Of a stretch of 64,000 nucleotides of DNA, positions 49,864 through 59,256 are shown piece after piece. Numbering within the stretch: the first letter of the stretch is position 1; the number at the start of each line of letters is the position of its first letter. Origin of the DNA: BOG-938 sp035524315 (GTDB taxonomy: Bacteria; Pseudomonadota; Alphaproteobacteria; Caulobacterales; Caulobacteraceae). Under the pieces are notes generated by a model. That model was given only the letters and a program-made list of their open reading frames with translations, was not told the DNA's origin and did no database searches. The stretch spans positions 1 to 64,000 of the forward strand of contig DATKPD010000003.1 in NCBI GenBank assembly GCA_035524315.1, written 5' to 3'. The translations under genes were made by a program, and so were the position numbers.

Positions 49864-52725
49864 TCAGAACTTTGCCCGAAGGCCGACCGTGTAATAGCGG
49901 CCGACGGGGTCGTCGAAGGCGTTGGCCCAACCGCTACCCGGGCCGCCTGAGCCGATATTGCCGGAGCCGGCAGTCGGCGAAGGCAAAGCGTTGAACAGGT
50001 TCTGAACGTTGAAGAATACTTCCGGACGGAGCGGACCGTAGTTGACCTTGTAGGTCAAGGTCACGTCCGTGTAGCCCAGGGCGCCGAGCCTGGAGGCGTA
50101 GACGTTGGAGCCCGCGGGCGTATAGGGCCCATCCATCTCGCCCGACTGCGCCTCCGATCCGCGCCAACGTTCCTGCAGATCGAGGGCGAAGGCTTCGGTC
50201 ACGTCCATGTGGGCCTGGCCGGTGATCCGCAAGGACGAGCTGGCCTGGTAGTTGGCCGCGCAATCGGCGGCGTCGCCGCAGTCGTATTCCGGCACGCCGG
50301 GTTGGTTGACGTAGAGGTGCGGCTGCCAGGACGCCAGCAGGCGGAAGCTGGCCGGACGGTCCAGGATACGGGTGCGGTAGTTGCCCTCGATATCGAGGCC
50401 GTAAGTCGTGACCGAAGCGATGTTGATGTACTCGGCATAGAACGCCGTTGCGCTATTGGTCGCAGCACTGGTGGTGGTGAAGCCCAGTGGGCGGGCCTCC
50501 AGCGCGCAGTACGGCGAGGAGCCGCCGCTGTTGATGCACGCTTGCTGCACCGATTGGTCCCAGCCGCGCACCTGCTGGATCGCGTCGTCGATCTTGATGT
50601 AGTAGCCGTCGACCGCCAGGCTGAAGCCGGGGATCTTGTCCGGCTGGAACACTACGCCCGCGGTGCGGGTGAAGCCCTTTTCCGCCGTCAGGGTCGGGTT
50701 GCCCTTGTTGACTGTGTTGTAGGGATCACTGGTGTTGCCGGTGTAGTAGTCGGTGCCGTTGGCCGGCACGATGCTGATCGCCTGCTCCAAGTCGTACAAG
50801 GTCGGCGCCTGGATATCGCGCGAGTTGGTGGCGCGCAAGGTCACGCCGTCGGCCACCTTCCAATCCAGGCCGATCTTCCACGTCCAGTACGAGCCGCTGG
50901 TGCTGTAGTTGGTGAAGCGCACCGCGCCGTTCAGGTCCAGGCTCTTGGCGAACGGCAGGTCCTTGAGCAGCGGCACATTGGTTTCGAACGCCGCTTCCTC
51001 GACCGCCTGCGTCACCGGGGTACGGTCGCCGTAGACTTGGCCGTAGAGGCTGCTGGTCGATGGACAGTTAGGCGTGCCGGTCGGGCAATTGACATAGACG
51101 TTGTAGGGATAGTCTGTGTCGTAATCCAAAGTGTTCTGGCGCAACTCGCCGCTGACCGAGATTCGCACCGGCCCGGCCCAATCCTGGAACGCCTCGCCAT
51201 CGACGTGGCCCACCGCGTCGACGAAGGACGTGTGCACATTCAGGTGGGTTGTGCCGGTGATGTAGTTGATTGCCGCCGCATCGGAGGTCGGGCCGAAGGG
51301 ATTAAGCGGCACGCAATTGCCGTAGAGGGTGGGGTTGACCAGGGCGGAGCGGCAGACGATCTGGCCACTGCTGTTGGTGGTCGTGTCCAGCGCCAGAGCG
51401 ATGTTCTGGTTATTGGGGTTGTTGTTGATCGTGTCCATCAGCGCGGTGCGCGCGTAGTTCACGTCCAGGCCCCAGTCATAGTTCAGCAGCTTGCCGTCCA
51501 GGCCGGCGTTAATGAAGAACTGCTGCTCATCGGCGTTGTTGCCCATCATCGGCACATCGCTGAGGATCTTCGACAGCTTGAAGGTCGCCCCCGCCGAAGC
51601 GAGCGCCGCCTGTTGCGCCGCGGTCAGGTAGGGATTGCTGGTGGATAGCACCTCGTTGTTGAGGCGGGTCCAGCCATAATACTGCAGATTGTACTTCTCA
51701 TTATACATGGCCTGCACGAAGGCGTGGACCGTATCGGTCAGGTCATAGTCGGCCCTGAGGAAGACCTGGTTGGAGCGCAGCGGCGACTTGATCCCGGCGT
51801 TGCCGAATGCTCCGTCCCCACCGATCTCGTCGCTGGCGCCGCCGCCGGTCCCATGGATCGAGGCGCCATGCACGAACGGCGTGGCCACGCCGTTCGTATC
51901 GAAGGTGTAGCCATTGAGCGCGCTGCCTGGCGCCGAGATCAAGCCGCCAAACGACACATTGTTCTGGCGTACGTTCTGGAACACCGTCAGCGGGCTAGCG
52001 GCGCTGCCGGCGCCGCCGAAAGCGTAGTTGTCGAGCGACGCGCGGTCCAGGCGGCTGGTCAGGCCCTTGTCGTCGTAGTGCTGGTAGCTGCCCTCCAGGT
52101 GCAGCTTGCCGTCCAGGAAGCTGCGGCCAGCGGCGATGCCGATCTTATAGGAGGGATCGTCGCTGTAGGTGGACTCGCCGTACTGCGCCTGCATCTTGAC
52201 GCCGTTGAACTTGTTGTCGGTCACGAAGTTGACCACGCCGGAAACGGCGTCCGAACCGTAGACCGCCGAGGCGCCGCCGGTGACCACGTCCACACGCTGG
52301 ATCATCATCTCGGGGATGGCGTCCACGTCCACGCCGCCGGTGAACAGGGTCGGCGGGAAGCGCTGGCCGTCCAGCAGGATCAGGGTGCGCTGCGGCTGAA
52401 GGTTGCGCAGATTGAGCAGGGTGGCCGCGCCGTTGCCGCCATTGGGCGGGCCTGGCTGCGACCCGGATTCCGCGCCCTTCATACCCGAAAAGGCCGGCAA
52501 TTCGCCGATGGCGGCCACCAGGGTGGTGGGCTGGAGCTTGAGTACGTCCGCCGCCTGCACCACCGTCAGAGGGGTCGGGCTGTTGTTGCCGTTGGTGATG
52601 ACGCGCGAGCCGGTCACCACAACTTCGGAAGTGGGCGTCGCCGGCGCGCTCTGGGCGCTGGCGAAAGCGGGAATGGCCAGCATGCTCGAGCACATGAGCA
52701 CAGCGTGGAGCTTGATATTTCGCAT
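49864..52725 (-). CDS. TonB-dependent outer-membrane receptor
   Basis: 953 residues from the ATG at 52725 (GGGAG upstream). Signal peptide to AFASAQ, TonB-box-like TSEVVVTGSR, plug with LILLDGQRFPP and YGSDAVSGVVNFV, and a barrel ending TVGLRAKF. It belongs to the same broad group as the receptor at 12943. A 207-bp gap with a strong palindrome separates it from the STN receptor gene upstream. Ligand unknown; the adjacent secreted hydrolase suggests an ester or oligosaccharide. Confidence 0.92.
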   Translation of the reverse strand: MRNIKLHAVLMCSSMLAIPAFASAQSAPATPTSEVVVTGSRVITNGNNSPTPLTVVQAADVLKLQPTTLVAAIGELPAFSGMKGAESGSQPGPPNGGNGAATLLNLRNLQPQRTLILLDGQRFPPTLFTGGVDVDAIPEMMIQRVDVVTGGASAVYGSDAVSGVVNFVTDNKFNGVKMQAQYGESTYSDDPSYKIGIAAGRSFLDGKLHLEGSYQHYDDKGLTSRLDRASLDNYAFGGAGSAASPLTVFQNVRQNNVSFGGLISAPGSALNGYTFDTNGVATPFVHGASIHGTGGGASDEIGGDGAFGNAGIKSPLRSNQVFLRADYDLTDTVHAFVQAMYNEKYNLQYYGWTRLNNEVLSTSNPYLTAAQQAALASAGATFKLSKILSDVPMMGNNADEQQFFINAGLDGKLLNYDWGLDVNYARTALMDTINNNPNNQNIALALDTTTNSSGQIVCRSALVNPTLYGNCVPLNPFGPTSDAAAINYITGTTHLNVHTSFVDAVGHVDGEAFQDWAGPVRISVSGELRQNTLDYDTDYPYNVYVNCPTGTPNCPSTSSLYGQVYGDRTPVTQAVEEAAFETNVPLLKDLPFAKSLDLNGAVRFTNYSTSGSYWTWKIGLDWKVADGVTLRATNSRDIQAPTLYDLEQAISIVPANGTDYYTGNTSDPYNTVNKGNPTLTAEKGFTRTAGVVFQPDKIPGFSLAVDGYYIKIDDAIQQVRGWDQSVQQACINSGGSSPYCALEARPLGFTTTSAATNSATAFYAEYINIASVTTYGLDIEGNYRTRILDRPASFRLLASWQPHLYVNQPGVPEYDCGDAADCAANYQASSSLRITGQAHMDVTEAFALDLQERWRGSEAQSGEMDGPYTPAGSNVYASRLGALGYTDVTLTYKVNYGPLRPEVFFNVQNLFNALPSPTAGSGNIGSGGPGSGWANAFDDPVGRYYTVGLRAKF

Positions 52726-52894
52726 GATGGTCTCCCCATGCGCGGTGATCGTCCGCCACCGCAGAGTTTTTTGCCGCCGCCGCGACCCGAAATCGCGCGG
52801 TCCATTGGCTGCGCCGATCGGCGCCCGCACGGGGGCCCGGATCGCCGGCCTCTGGTATGCATGGGATGCGGCAGGGGCGGATTTCCCCCATGGT

Positions 52895-52911
52895 GCGCAA
52901 AATATTTGCGC
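52895..52911. promoter_or_regulatory. Palindrome GCGCAAA-ata-TTTGCGC upstream of a TonB receptor gene
   Basis: Perfect 7-bp arms (52895-52901 and 52905-52911) in the gap between the two receptor genes, about 170 bp before the start of the 49864-52725 gene and 22 bp after the end of the STN receptor gene. The AT core and lack of a T-tract favour an operator over a terminator. Confidence 0.45.
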
Positions 52912-52932
52912 GCGGCCAGATTGGGCGGGGGG

Positions 52933-55473
52933 CTAGAACGCGGCCGAGGCCCGCAAACCGAAGAACCGGGGCGCGGTGACGCCGAGATTGCCAAAGCCGG
53001 CGACGGGCGGGCCGATGAAGTTGGTTTCCTCGATCCGATCCTCGATATTGGAGACGAACAGCTCGAGCCTGTACTTGCCGCCCGACGGGCTGTAGCTGGC
53101 CCGCGCATTGGAGCGCGTAAAGGGTGGCTGGCGATATTGTTGAGCGCCTCCGACCACGTCGACGAAGTACTCCGAGGTATAGGTCGTGTCCGCGCTCAGG
53201 ATTACGCGCCCTACCCGGCCGAGGTTGAACACACGGCGGTAGCCGAAGGCGAGCGTCCACACCGGCGCGTTGTTCAGGTAGTAACCGCCCCAGTCGATCG
53301 GCGCGACGCCCTGCCCGCCGGCAATCAGGGCGTCGGACCCCTTGGCGTAGCGGGCTGAAAGATAGTTGACCGAGACGTCGATAGAATCGTGGGACGTCAG
53401 CTGGTAGCTGGCGCTGTTTTCCCAACCGTAGATCGTCACCGGCACGGACAGAGTCACGGCGACCGACTGGCCGATCTCGCTCGGAATCTCCTCTGCTCCC
53501 GTCACTTGGTAGCGCTGGTAATCGTAGTAGAACACCGTGCTATCGATGTAGAGGCCGGTGATGGGTCGGCCCTTGTAGCCCGCCTCGTACGACGTCAACT
53601 GTTCCGCCGAAAAGACCGGCGAGCCGGCGACTAAGCCTTGTGTATAGTTGAAACCACCCGGCTTATATCCGGTGGCCACATCCGTATAGAGCATGTATGC
53701 GCTGCTCGGACGATAGTCCACGCCGGCCTTGTAGGTGAACGTGCTCGAGCGCGTCGCGCCGCCCTGAGCAGTCGGCGCCAGGGGGCAATATTGCTCCACC
53801 TCACAGCCGGTCACTTGAGTTTTGCTCCAGGTCCCCCCCCGATCATTAAGCCTGTCCACCGCATACCGACCGCCAAGGCTCAACCTGACGGCGGGGGCGA
53901 TCTCGTAGTCGATCGTACCATAGACGCCGGCGTCGGCGCGGCGGGTGACGCCGGTCTGGAGCCGGGTCACGCTGCTGGCGGCGATGGTCTGGGGTAGGTT
54001 CGATGTGGTGACCGGAGTCCCCTCGCCCTGCGTGAAGTAGCTGTCATCGCGTTGCAGGAAGGCCAGCCCGAGCGCCCAAGTCAGTCGCCCTTGATCGGCG
54101 TTCTGCAGGCGCACCTCATGCGATTGGTCTATCTCGGGCCCGCGGTAGACGCCCCAGATATAGCCCAACCCCTGGTTCTGCTTCGCGCTCGTACCATCGT
54201 TGACGCCGCTGGTGTCAGCGGTCCGTTCGTCCAGCGCCATCCGGGCATAGCCCCCGAGATAGCTGAGCTTCATCTTGGCGAAGACGGTGCTGAACTCGCC
54301 GTTCACCGCCGCGTAGTTGTCGTTGACGCTCGGATTAATGGGATTGGCCGGTACGGTGCGCTGGCGCGGACCGGAATTGGCGCTATCGAACACCACCTGC
54401 GGAACTGAGCCGAAGCCCTCCCCGTAGCTGCGCCCCACGGTTGCCTGGAGAAGGACGGAGGTATTATCACTGGGCAGGATGAGCAGACCGAGCCGGCCCT
54501 CCTTGTCGTGCTCATCGTTCATGGCGCCATGCTTGGGGATGCCTGGCCGGGCGTTCAACGCGGGCGTCGCCGAGGCGCTCTGCAGGATGTAGCCGTCGCG
54601 GTCATTGCTGGCGACGGCAAGACGCACGGCGGCGTTTTCCGATAGCATCGCATTGCCAACGGCGGCGGCGCGATAGCTGTTGTAGTTCCCAACCTCCGTC
54701 TGCAGCGACGCCAGAGTCCCGAACGCCGGCCGATTGCTGATCACATTGATCACCCCGCCCGGCGAGGATGGCCCATAGAGCGTGCCCTGTGGACCGCGAA
54801 GCACCTCGATATGGTCGACATCGAACAAGGCGACGCCGAGCGCCCGGTTGTTCTGCAACTGCACGCCATCGATCACGGTGGCGATGCCAGGCGAAGCGCG
54901 GCTGGTGAAATCGGTCGTACCCACCCCGCGCAAGGTGACGTTGACTCCGTTGAAGCTGTGGTCGACCACGATGTCCGGCGCGACTTTGTAGAGATCGTCG
55001 AGGGTGGCCACCGCCCGCTCGGTCAGTTCGGCCCCAGTCGCAGCGGACAAGGCTAGCGGCGTTTGTGCGACGGTCTCGAAGAACTTGCGGGCGGTCACGA
55101 CCAATTCGCTGGTCACCTGAATGTCCAAATTAGCCTCGGCGGTCGAGTTGGTCTTGCCGCCGGACGAGTCCGGGATTCGCCGAAGCGCGATCACCACACC
55201 GTCGTCGAAGCCGATCTCCAGCGAGGTGCCGACCAGCAGTGCCCGCAGCGCGGCGTGCACGTCTTGGCGCCCGCGGATGGCCGGGGTCTTCACGCCCTGC
55301 AACTGATCGGCGGGCGCCAGGATTTGCAGCCCTGCCTGACGGGCGAAGTCGGGAATCGAGTCCGCCGCGGGCCCGCTTGGAATGTTGAAGCTGCGCTCCT
55401 GCGCAAGGCAATCCGTCGCCGCCATGGATGCCATCAGCGACAAGCCCCATGCGGCGATCAGTCTGCGCTTCAT
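52933..55473 (-). CDS. TonB-dependent transducer with N-terminal STN signalling domain
   Basis: 846 residues. After the signal peptide an STN domain (about 28-100: RSFNIPSGPAADSIPDFARQ, LRALLVGTSLEIGF) projects into the periplasm, then a TonB box (SELVVTARK), plug (GPQGTLYGPSSPGGVINVIS) and barrel ending FFGLRASAAF. STN receptors signal through a FecR-like protein to an ECF sigma factor, and both genes lie directly upstream. The gene is thus the receptor part of a complete cell-surface signalling system. The substrate could be a siderophore or a carbohydrate; it is not decidable here. Confidence 0.92.
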   Translation of the reverse strand: MKRRLIAAWGLSLMASMAATDCLAQERSFNIPSGPAADSIPDFARQAGLQILAPADQLQGVKTPAIRGRQDVHAALRALLVGTSLEIGFDDGVVIALRRIPDSSGGKTNSTAEANLDIQVTSELVVTARKFFETVAQTPLALSAATGAELTERAVATLDDLYKVAPDIVVDHSFNGVNVTLRGVGTTDFTSRASPGIATVIDGVQLQNNRALGVALFDVDHIEVLRGPQGTLYGPSSPGGVINVISNRPAFGTLASLQTEVGNYNSYRAAAVGNAMLSENAAVRLAVASNDRDGYILQSASATPALNARPGIPKHGAMNDEHDKEGRLGLLILPSDNTSVLLQATVGRSYGEGFGSVPQVVFDSANSGPRQRTVPANPINPSVNDNYAAVNGEFSTVFAKMKLSYLGGYARMALDERTADTSGVNDGTSAKQNQGLGYIWGVYRGPEIDQSHEVRLQNADQGRLTWALGLAFLQRDDSYFTQGEGTPVTTSNLPQTIAASSVTRLQTGVTRRADAGVYGTIDYEIAPAVRLSLGGRYAVDRLNDRGGTWSKTQVTGCEVEQYCPLAPTAQGGATRSSTFTYKAGVDYRPSSAYMLYTDVATGYKPGGFNYTQGLVAGSPVFSAEQLTSYEAGYKGRPITGLYIDSTVFYYDYQRYQVTGAEEIPSEIGQSVAVTLSVPVTIYGWENSASYQLTSHDSIDVSVNYLSARYAKGSDALIAGGQGVAPIDWGGYYLNNAPVWTLAFGYRRVFNLGRVGRVILSADTTYTSEYFVDVVGGAQQYRQPPFTRSNARASYSPSGGKYRLELFVSNIEDRIEETNFIGPPVAGFGNLGVTAPRFFGLRASAAF

Positions 55474-55604
55474 CCTCCCCCCATCGTTACAGGGACCCCG
55501 TTTTTATGATTGGCGGGTCCGTCAGATTTGGGCCAGCGAACGCCCCGAAACGTCAAGATGATGCCGGACGATTTGCCCAGCCCCTTATTTGTTCCTGCAT
55601 GCGT

Positions 55605-56585
55605 TCAACGGGAAATGTGCAAGGCGCCGTCCGCATCGATGACCCGCGCGTTGAACGAGACGGCGACGGCTTGGGCGAAGCGCGCTGGATCGCTCGACGA
55701 AAAACGACCCGAGACGGTCTCCTGCGCCAATTCTGGATCATCTATGACGAGCCGGGTGTCTGAGTAGCGCGCGAACTCATCCACTGCCTTCGCTAGGGTC
55801 TCGCCCTTGAATGACAGCATGCCGTCTTCCCACGCGAGCCGGCGGGCGATCTCCTGCGATTCCATGCGCGAAGACTCCAGGGGTGCATCGGCGCTGATCG
55901 TTGTCGCGGCCGCCTTCACCATATAATTAGCCGGAATCAGCATGGGTTTGCGCTGGCCGCACGTCAGTTCGACCGTCCCATCCCGCACCACCATGCATAC
56001 AGGCGCGTCGCGATCGTTGCGTACGGAGAAGACCGAGGCGCCGCCGCGCAGACTCATGGCGCCCGCACGCACCACAAAAGGCCGGGCGCGATCGTCACGC
56101 AGATTAAACAGCGCCTCACCGGCCAAAAGTTCGAGATCGCGGGAATGGCGCGAATACCGGACATGCAATTCGGTATTGGTATTCAAAGTCACCGACGAGC
56201 CGTCGGCCAGCGGCACACGCAGCACCTCGCCCTTTGACGATTTGAGCACCAATGGCGCAAGAGCCGCCTCGATGCGCCACGCCACCACACCCGCCAGGCA
56301 AGCCGCCAAGCCGCCGCCAACCATCAGTACCCGGCGCCGAGTGGCGCGCACCGCATCCGGCGACTCAGCCACCGACACGCCCGCACCCAGAGCCCGAGCG
56401 CGTTCGGCGCGCGCCATCACCGCCTGGGCCCTGGCGAATGCGCCACGATGGCGCACGTCGGCCTCCAGCCATGCGTCGAGATCGCGCGCGTCCGCATCGG
56501 ACATCCGCCCGCCATCGACCCGCACGCACCACAGCGCCGCGGCCTTGTCGATCTCTCTACCGGTCTTTGATCTGGATGCTGACAT
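55605..56585 (-). CDS. FecR-family sigma regulator
   Basis: 326 residues: N-terminal cytoplasmic DUF4880-type domain (DARDLDAWLEADVRHRGAFARAQ), a membrane helix at about 87-108, the FecR periplasmic domain (LPLADGSSVTLN-like segment, then VVRDGTVEL) and a C-terminal STN-like part (LAKAVDEFARYSDTRLV). It relays ligand binding from the STN receptor to the sigma factor. Its start lies 29 bp inside the sigma gene, so they are co-translated. Confidence 0.9.
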   Translation of the reverse strand: MSASRSKTGREIDKAAALWCVRVDGGRMSDADARDLDAWLEADVRHRGAFARAQAVMARAERARALGAGVSVAESPDAVRATRRRVLMVGGGLAACLAGVVAWRIEAALAPLVLKSSKGEVLRVPLADGSSVTLNTNTELHVRYSRHSRDLELLAGEALFNLRDDRARPFVVRAGAMSLRGGASVFSVRNDRDAPVCMVVRDGTVELTCGQRKPMLIPANYMVKAAATTISADAPLESSRMESQEIARRLAWEDGMLSFKGETLAKAVDEFARYSDTRLVIDDPELAQETVSGRFSSSDPARFAQAVAVSFNARVIDADGALHISR

Positions 56586-57150
56586 GACTGGATCGCTTCT
56601 TCGATCGCATAGATGCGCGAGACGCTGTATCTCCCCCTCTGCCCAGCGCCTCCATTAAAAGATGCAGCGCGCGCGCCAGGTGTTTTTCAACTGTGCGCTC
56701 TGAGAGGCCAAGCCGTTCTGCGATCTGCCTGTGGGAAAGGCCGTCAATTTTGCGCAGCTCAAAGGCTTGGCGACAGCGGCTGGGTAAGCCGGCTAAGGCG
56801 TCCGCGACCACGCGCAACTCTTGTCGGGCCGACACTTCGTCCTCAGGTGTAATCTGCTCGACCAAGCCGAATACATCCAAGTCGCCGGCTGTCTCGATGG
56901 ACACGACTTTTGCCCTCCGCAAATCCCGCAACACCAGAGACTTGGCGGTCTGGAAGAAATACGACTTGGGATTCACGATATGCTCGACGGAATTCAGCGC
57001 GGCGAGCAGGGCATAGCTTTCCTGGACGATGTCGTCGATTTCCAGCGCGCCGATCTTACGCGACTGGAGCCAGCGGCGAAGGAACGGCTCGTGAGGGAGA
57101 ATGTGCCGCGCCAGCCAATGGGCCCGCTGGGACGTCATAGACGACAGCAT
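56557..57150 (-). CDS. ECF RNA polymerase sigma factor, FecI type
   Basis: 197 residues with sigma region 2 (IDDIVQESYALLAALNS, PKSYFFQTAKSLVLRDLRR) and region 4 (LPSRCRQAFELRKIDGLSHRQIAERLGLSERTVEKHLARAL). Controlled by the FecR-like protein encoded just downstream, it likely transcribes the STN receptor gene and perhaps the second receptor and hydrolase genes. GGGAGG lies about 11 nt before the ATG at 57150; a second Met is at 57138. Confidence 0.9.
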   Translation of the reverse strand: MLSSMTSQRAHWLARHILPHEPFLRRWLQSRKIGALEIDDIVQESYALLAALNSVEHIVNPKSYFFQTAKSLVLRDLRRAKVVSIETAGDLDVFGLVEQITPEDEVSARQELRVVADALAGLPSRCRQAFELRKIDGLSHRQIAERLGLSERTVEKHLARALHLLMEALGRGGDTASRASMRSKKRSSHVSIQIKDR

Positions 57151-57621
57151 TCCAACGGACCCTCCCCCCAGCCCATTTTTTCGCCCGCCATCCGGAGGTC
57201 ATTTTTATTCAGATGCGCGAGCGCGCCAAATCCCCCAGTGGGGCATGCATTTTTCTCCGGGGCCGAGCGCGGCAAGGACGTTGGACGTCTTGATCTTGGG
57301 ACGACGCCTCAGGAGCTTGGCGTCTTGGTCGAGCGGTCGTAGGCGTCCTTGAGCTTGGCTAGCTACGGGTAACACGCGCGCCGGTGCGCCTTGACCCCCT
57401 CGCTGTCGATCCGCTTGAGCTCGATCCGGCATTAGTGGGCCGGGCCCCAGCCCGCATTGCGTGGGACATGGGCGCGCAATATCCGGTGGCGGCGCAGTTC
57501 AGCGACTCCAAGCCCACGAGCGGCGGACTCATATGACCACCTGACCGTTGAGCTAGCTGTAGGCGACGACGGGGACTCGTCAGGCGGCGGTGCGTCGGAT
57601 AGCGGGCCTCGAGCGCGGGCG
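57151..57621. other. Non-coding stretch with decayed coding traces
   Basis: No intact gene in 471 bp. Leftward, positions 57440 to 57240 contain coding-like pieces interrupted by stops and a frame change (RIELKRIDSEGVKAHRRAC, stop, LAKLKDAYDRSTKTP, stop, then PKIKTSNVLAALGPGEK in another frame). I cannot assign a family. The part next to 57150 must hold the sigma gene promoter. The composition of the rest resembles a deteriorated gene remnant. Confidence 0.4.
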
Positions 57622-59256
57622 CTAGAAATCCAGCGACCGGCGGCGGGTTTCGGGCAGGAGCAGCAGGGTCGTGACGAAACTGATGGCGGTGAAGACGAAC
57701 GGGTACCATAGGCCGGCGAAGGCGTCGCCCGTCCCGGCCACGATGGCGAACACGGTGAAGGGCAGGAAGCCGCCGACCCAGCCCACCCCCACGTGATACG
57801 GCACCGACATGGCGGTGTAGCGGATCCGCGTGGGGAAGAGCTCGACCGCGGCGGTCGACAGCGGGCCGTAGAGCAGGGCCGCGCTGATGCCGAAGATCAG
57901 CATCAGACCGAACAGCACGGGCGTGTCGATCCGGGCCGCGTCGGCCTTGTCGGGGTAGCCGGCGGCGACCAGCGCGGCCTTGGCGCGGCGGGCGAACGCC
58001 GCCTTGACCGCGGCCACCCCTGTACGCGGTAAGCCCGCTGCGCTGGCGGACGGCGCCGACATTGAGCCAACCTCGATATGCGCGGTTGTCCCGGCCGCCG
58101 CAGCCCGGTTGGTGTAGGACACGCCCGCGTTGGCGAGAAAGCCCTTGGCCACGTCGCACGAGGACGTAAACTGCGCCTTGCCGATCGGATCGAACTGAAG
58201 CGAGCAGTCGGCGGGGTCGGCCACCACCACCACGGGGGCCGCCTTGGACGCGGCCGCGAGGGCCGGATTGGCTGCGGCCTCCATGGCGTGAAACGCCGGA
58301 AAATAACCCACCAGCGAGATCAGCATCCCGCACAACATCACCGGCTTGCGCCCGAACCGATCGGACAGCCAGCCGGCCAGCAAGAACACCGGCGCGCTTA
58401 GCGCCACCACGCCCATAAGCAGGGCGCCGCCCGTCTTGGGGTCGACTCTGAGAGATTTCTCTAGGAACACCTGGACGTAGAAGAAGGCGGTGTAGAAGAC
58501 CGCGCCCTGGGCGCACATCATGGTCACGAAGGCCAGCAGGACCAGCTTCAGATTCGACCAACGGCCGAAGGTTTCCGCATAGACCGCCTTGGCGGGCCCG
58601 TCGGCCTCGCCCTCAAGCTGGGCGAACAGCGGGCTCTCGGTCATCTTCATGCGCATGAACACCGAGATCGCCAGCAGGCCGACCGAGGCCAGCAGGCACA
58701 GCCGCCAGCCCCAGGCGTCGAAGGCCGCGGCCCCGAGCGCGGTGCGCAGCGCCAGAATCATCAGCAGAGCGACCAGCAAACCGATCGGCGCCGACGTCTG
58801 CACATAGGCCCCCAGATATCCGCGCGAGCCGGGTGGAGCATGTTCCGCCACCGAGATGGCCGCGCCGCCGTAGACCCCGCCCAAGGCCGTGCCCTGGACG
58901 ATGCGGCAGAGGATCACCAGAGCCGAGGCCCACACACCGATCTGGTTGTAGGTCGGCAGCAGCCCCATGGCGAAGGTCGCGCCGCCCATCATCATGACGG
59001 TGATCAGAAAGGCGCTCTTGCGGCCCATCCGGTCGCCGACCCGCCCGAAGATCAAGGCCCCCAGCGGTCGGAAGGCGAAGCCTGCCCCGAACAGCGCCAG
59101 GGCGGCGATATAGCCCGCCGTGGGCGGCAGGCCGGTGAAGAACTTGGCCGATATGATCTCGGCCAGCGTGCCGAAGATGTAGAAATCGTACCATTCGAAG
59201 GCGCTGGCCGCGGCGGACGCGCCGACCACCAGTCCCATGTGAGGCCGCGTCGTCAT
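57622..59256 (-). CDS. MHS-family metabolite transporter with a large soluble insert
   Basis: 544 residues from the ATG at 59256. Family marks: AFEWYDFYIFGTL, GRVGDRMGRKSA, ALGGVYGGAA and a late ELFPTRIRYTAMS. Between the eighth and ninth helices there is an insert of roughly 110-130 residues (VVVVADPADCSLQFDP, FTSSCDVAKGFL) with two Cys, absent from classic members such as KgtP. The start shares one base with the stop of the upstream propeller gene, so they form an operon. The substrate is unknown. Confidence 0.87.
   Translation of the reverse strand: MTTRPHMGLVVGASAAASAFEWYDFYIFGTLAEIISAKFFTGLPPTAGYIAALALFGAGFAFRPLGALIFGRVGDRMGRKSAFLITVMMMGGATFAMGLLPTYNQIGVWASALVILCRIVQGTALGGVYGGAAISVAEHAPPGSRGYLGAYVQTSAPIGLLVALLMILALRTALGAAAFDAWGWRLCLLASVGLLAISVFMRMKMTESPLFAQLEGEADGPAKAVYAETFGRWSNLKLVLLAFVTMMCAQGAVFYTAFFYVQVFLEKSLRVDPKTGGALLMGVVALSAPVFLLAGWLSDRFGRKPVMLCGMLISLVGYFPAFHAMEAAANPALAAASKAAPVVVVADPADCSLQFDPIGKAQFTSSCDVAKGFLANAGVSYTNRAAAAGTTAHIEVGSMSAPSASAAGLPRTGVAAVKAAFARRAKAALVAAGYPDKADAARIDTPVLFGLMLIFGISAALLYGPLSTAAVELFPTRIRYTAMSVPYHVGVGWVGGFLPFTVFAIVAGTGDAFAGLWYPFVFTAISFVTTLLLLPETRRRSLDF

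Noticed and set aside
57359..58561. 400-codon leftward frame overlapping the MHS transporter gene
   Set aside because: It is an alternative frame of the transporter gene with Arg/Gly-rich sequence, while the MHS frame has full helices and motifs.
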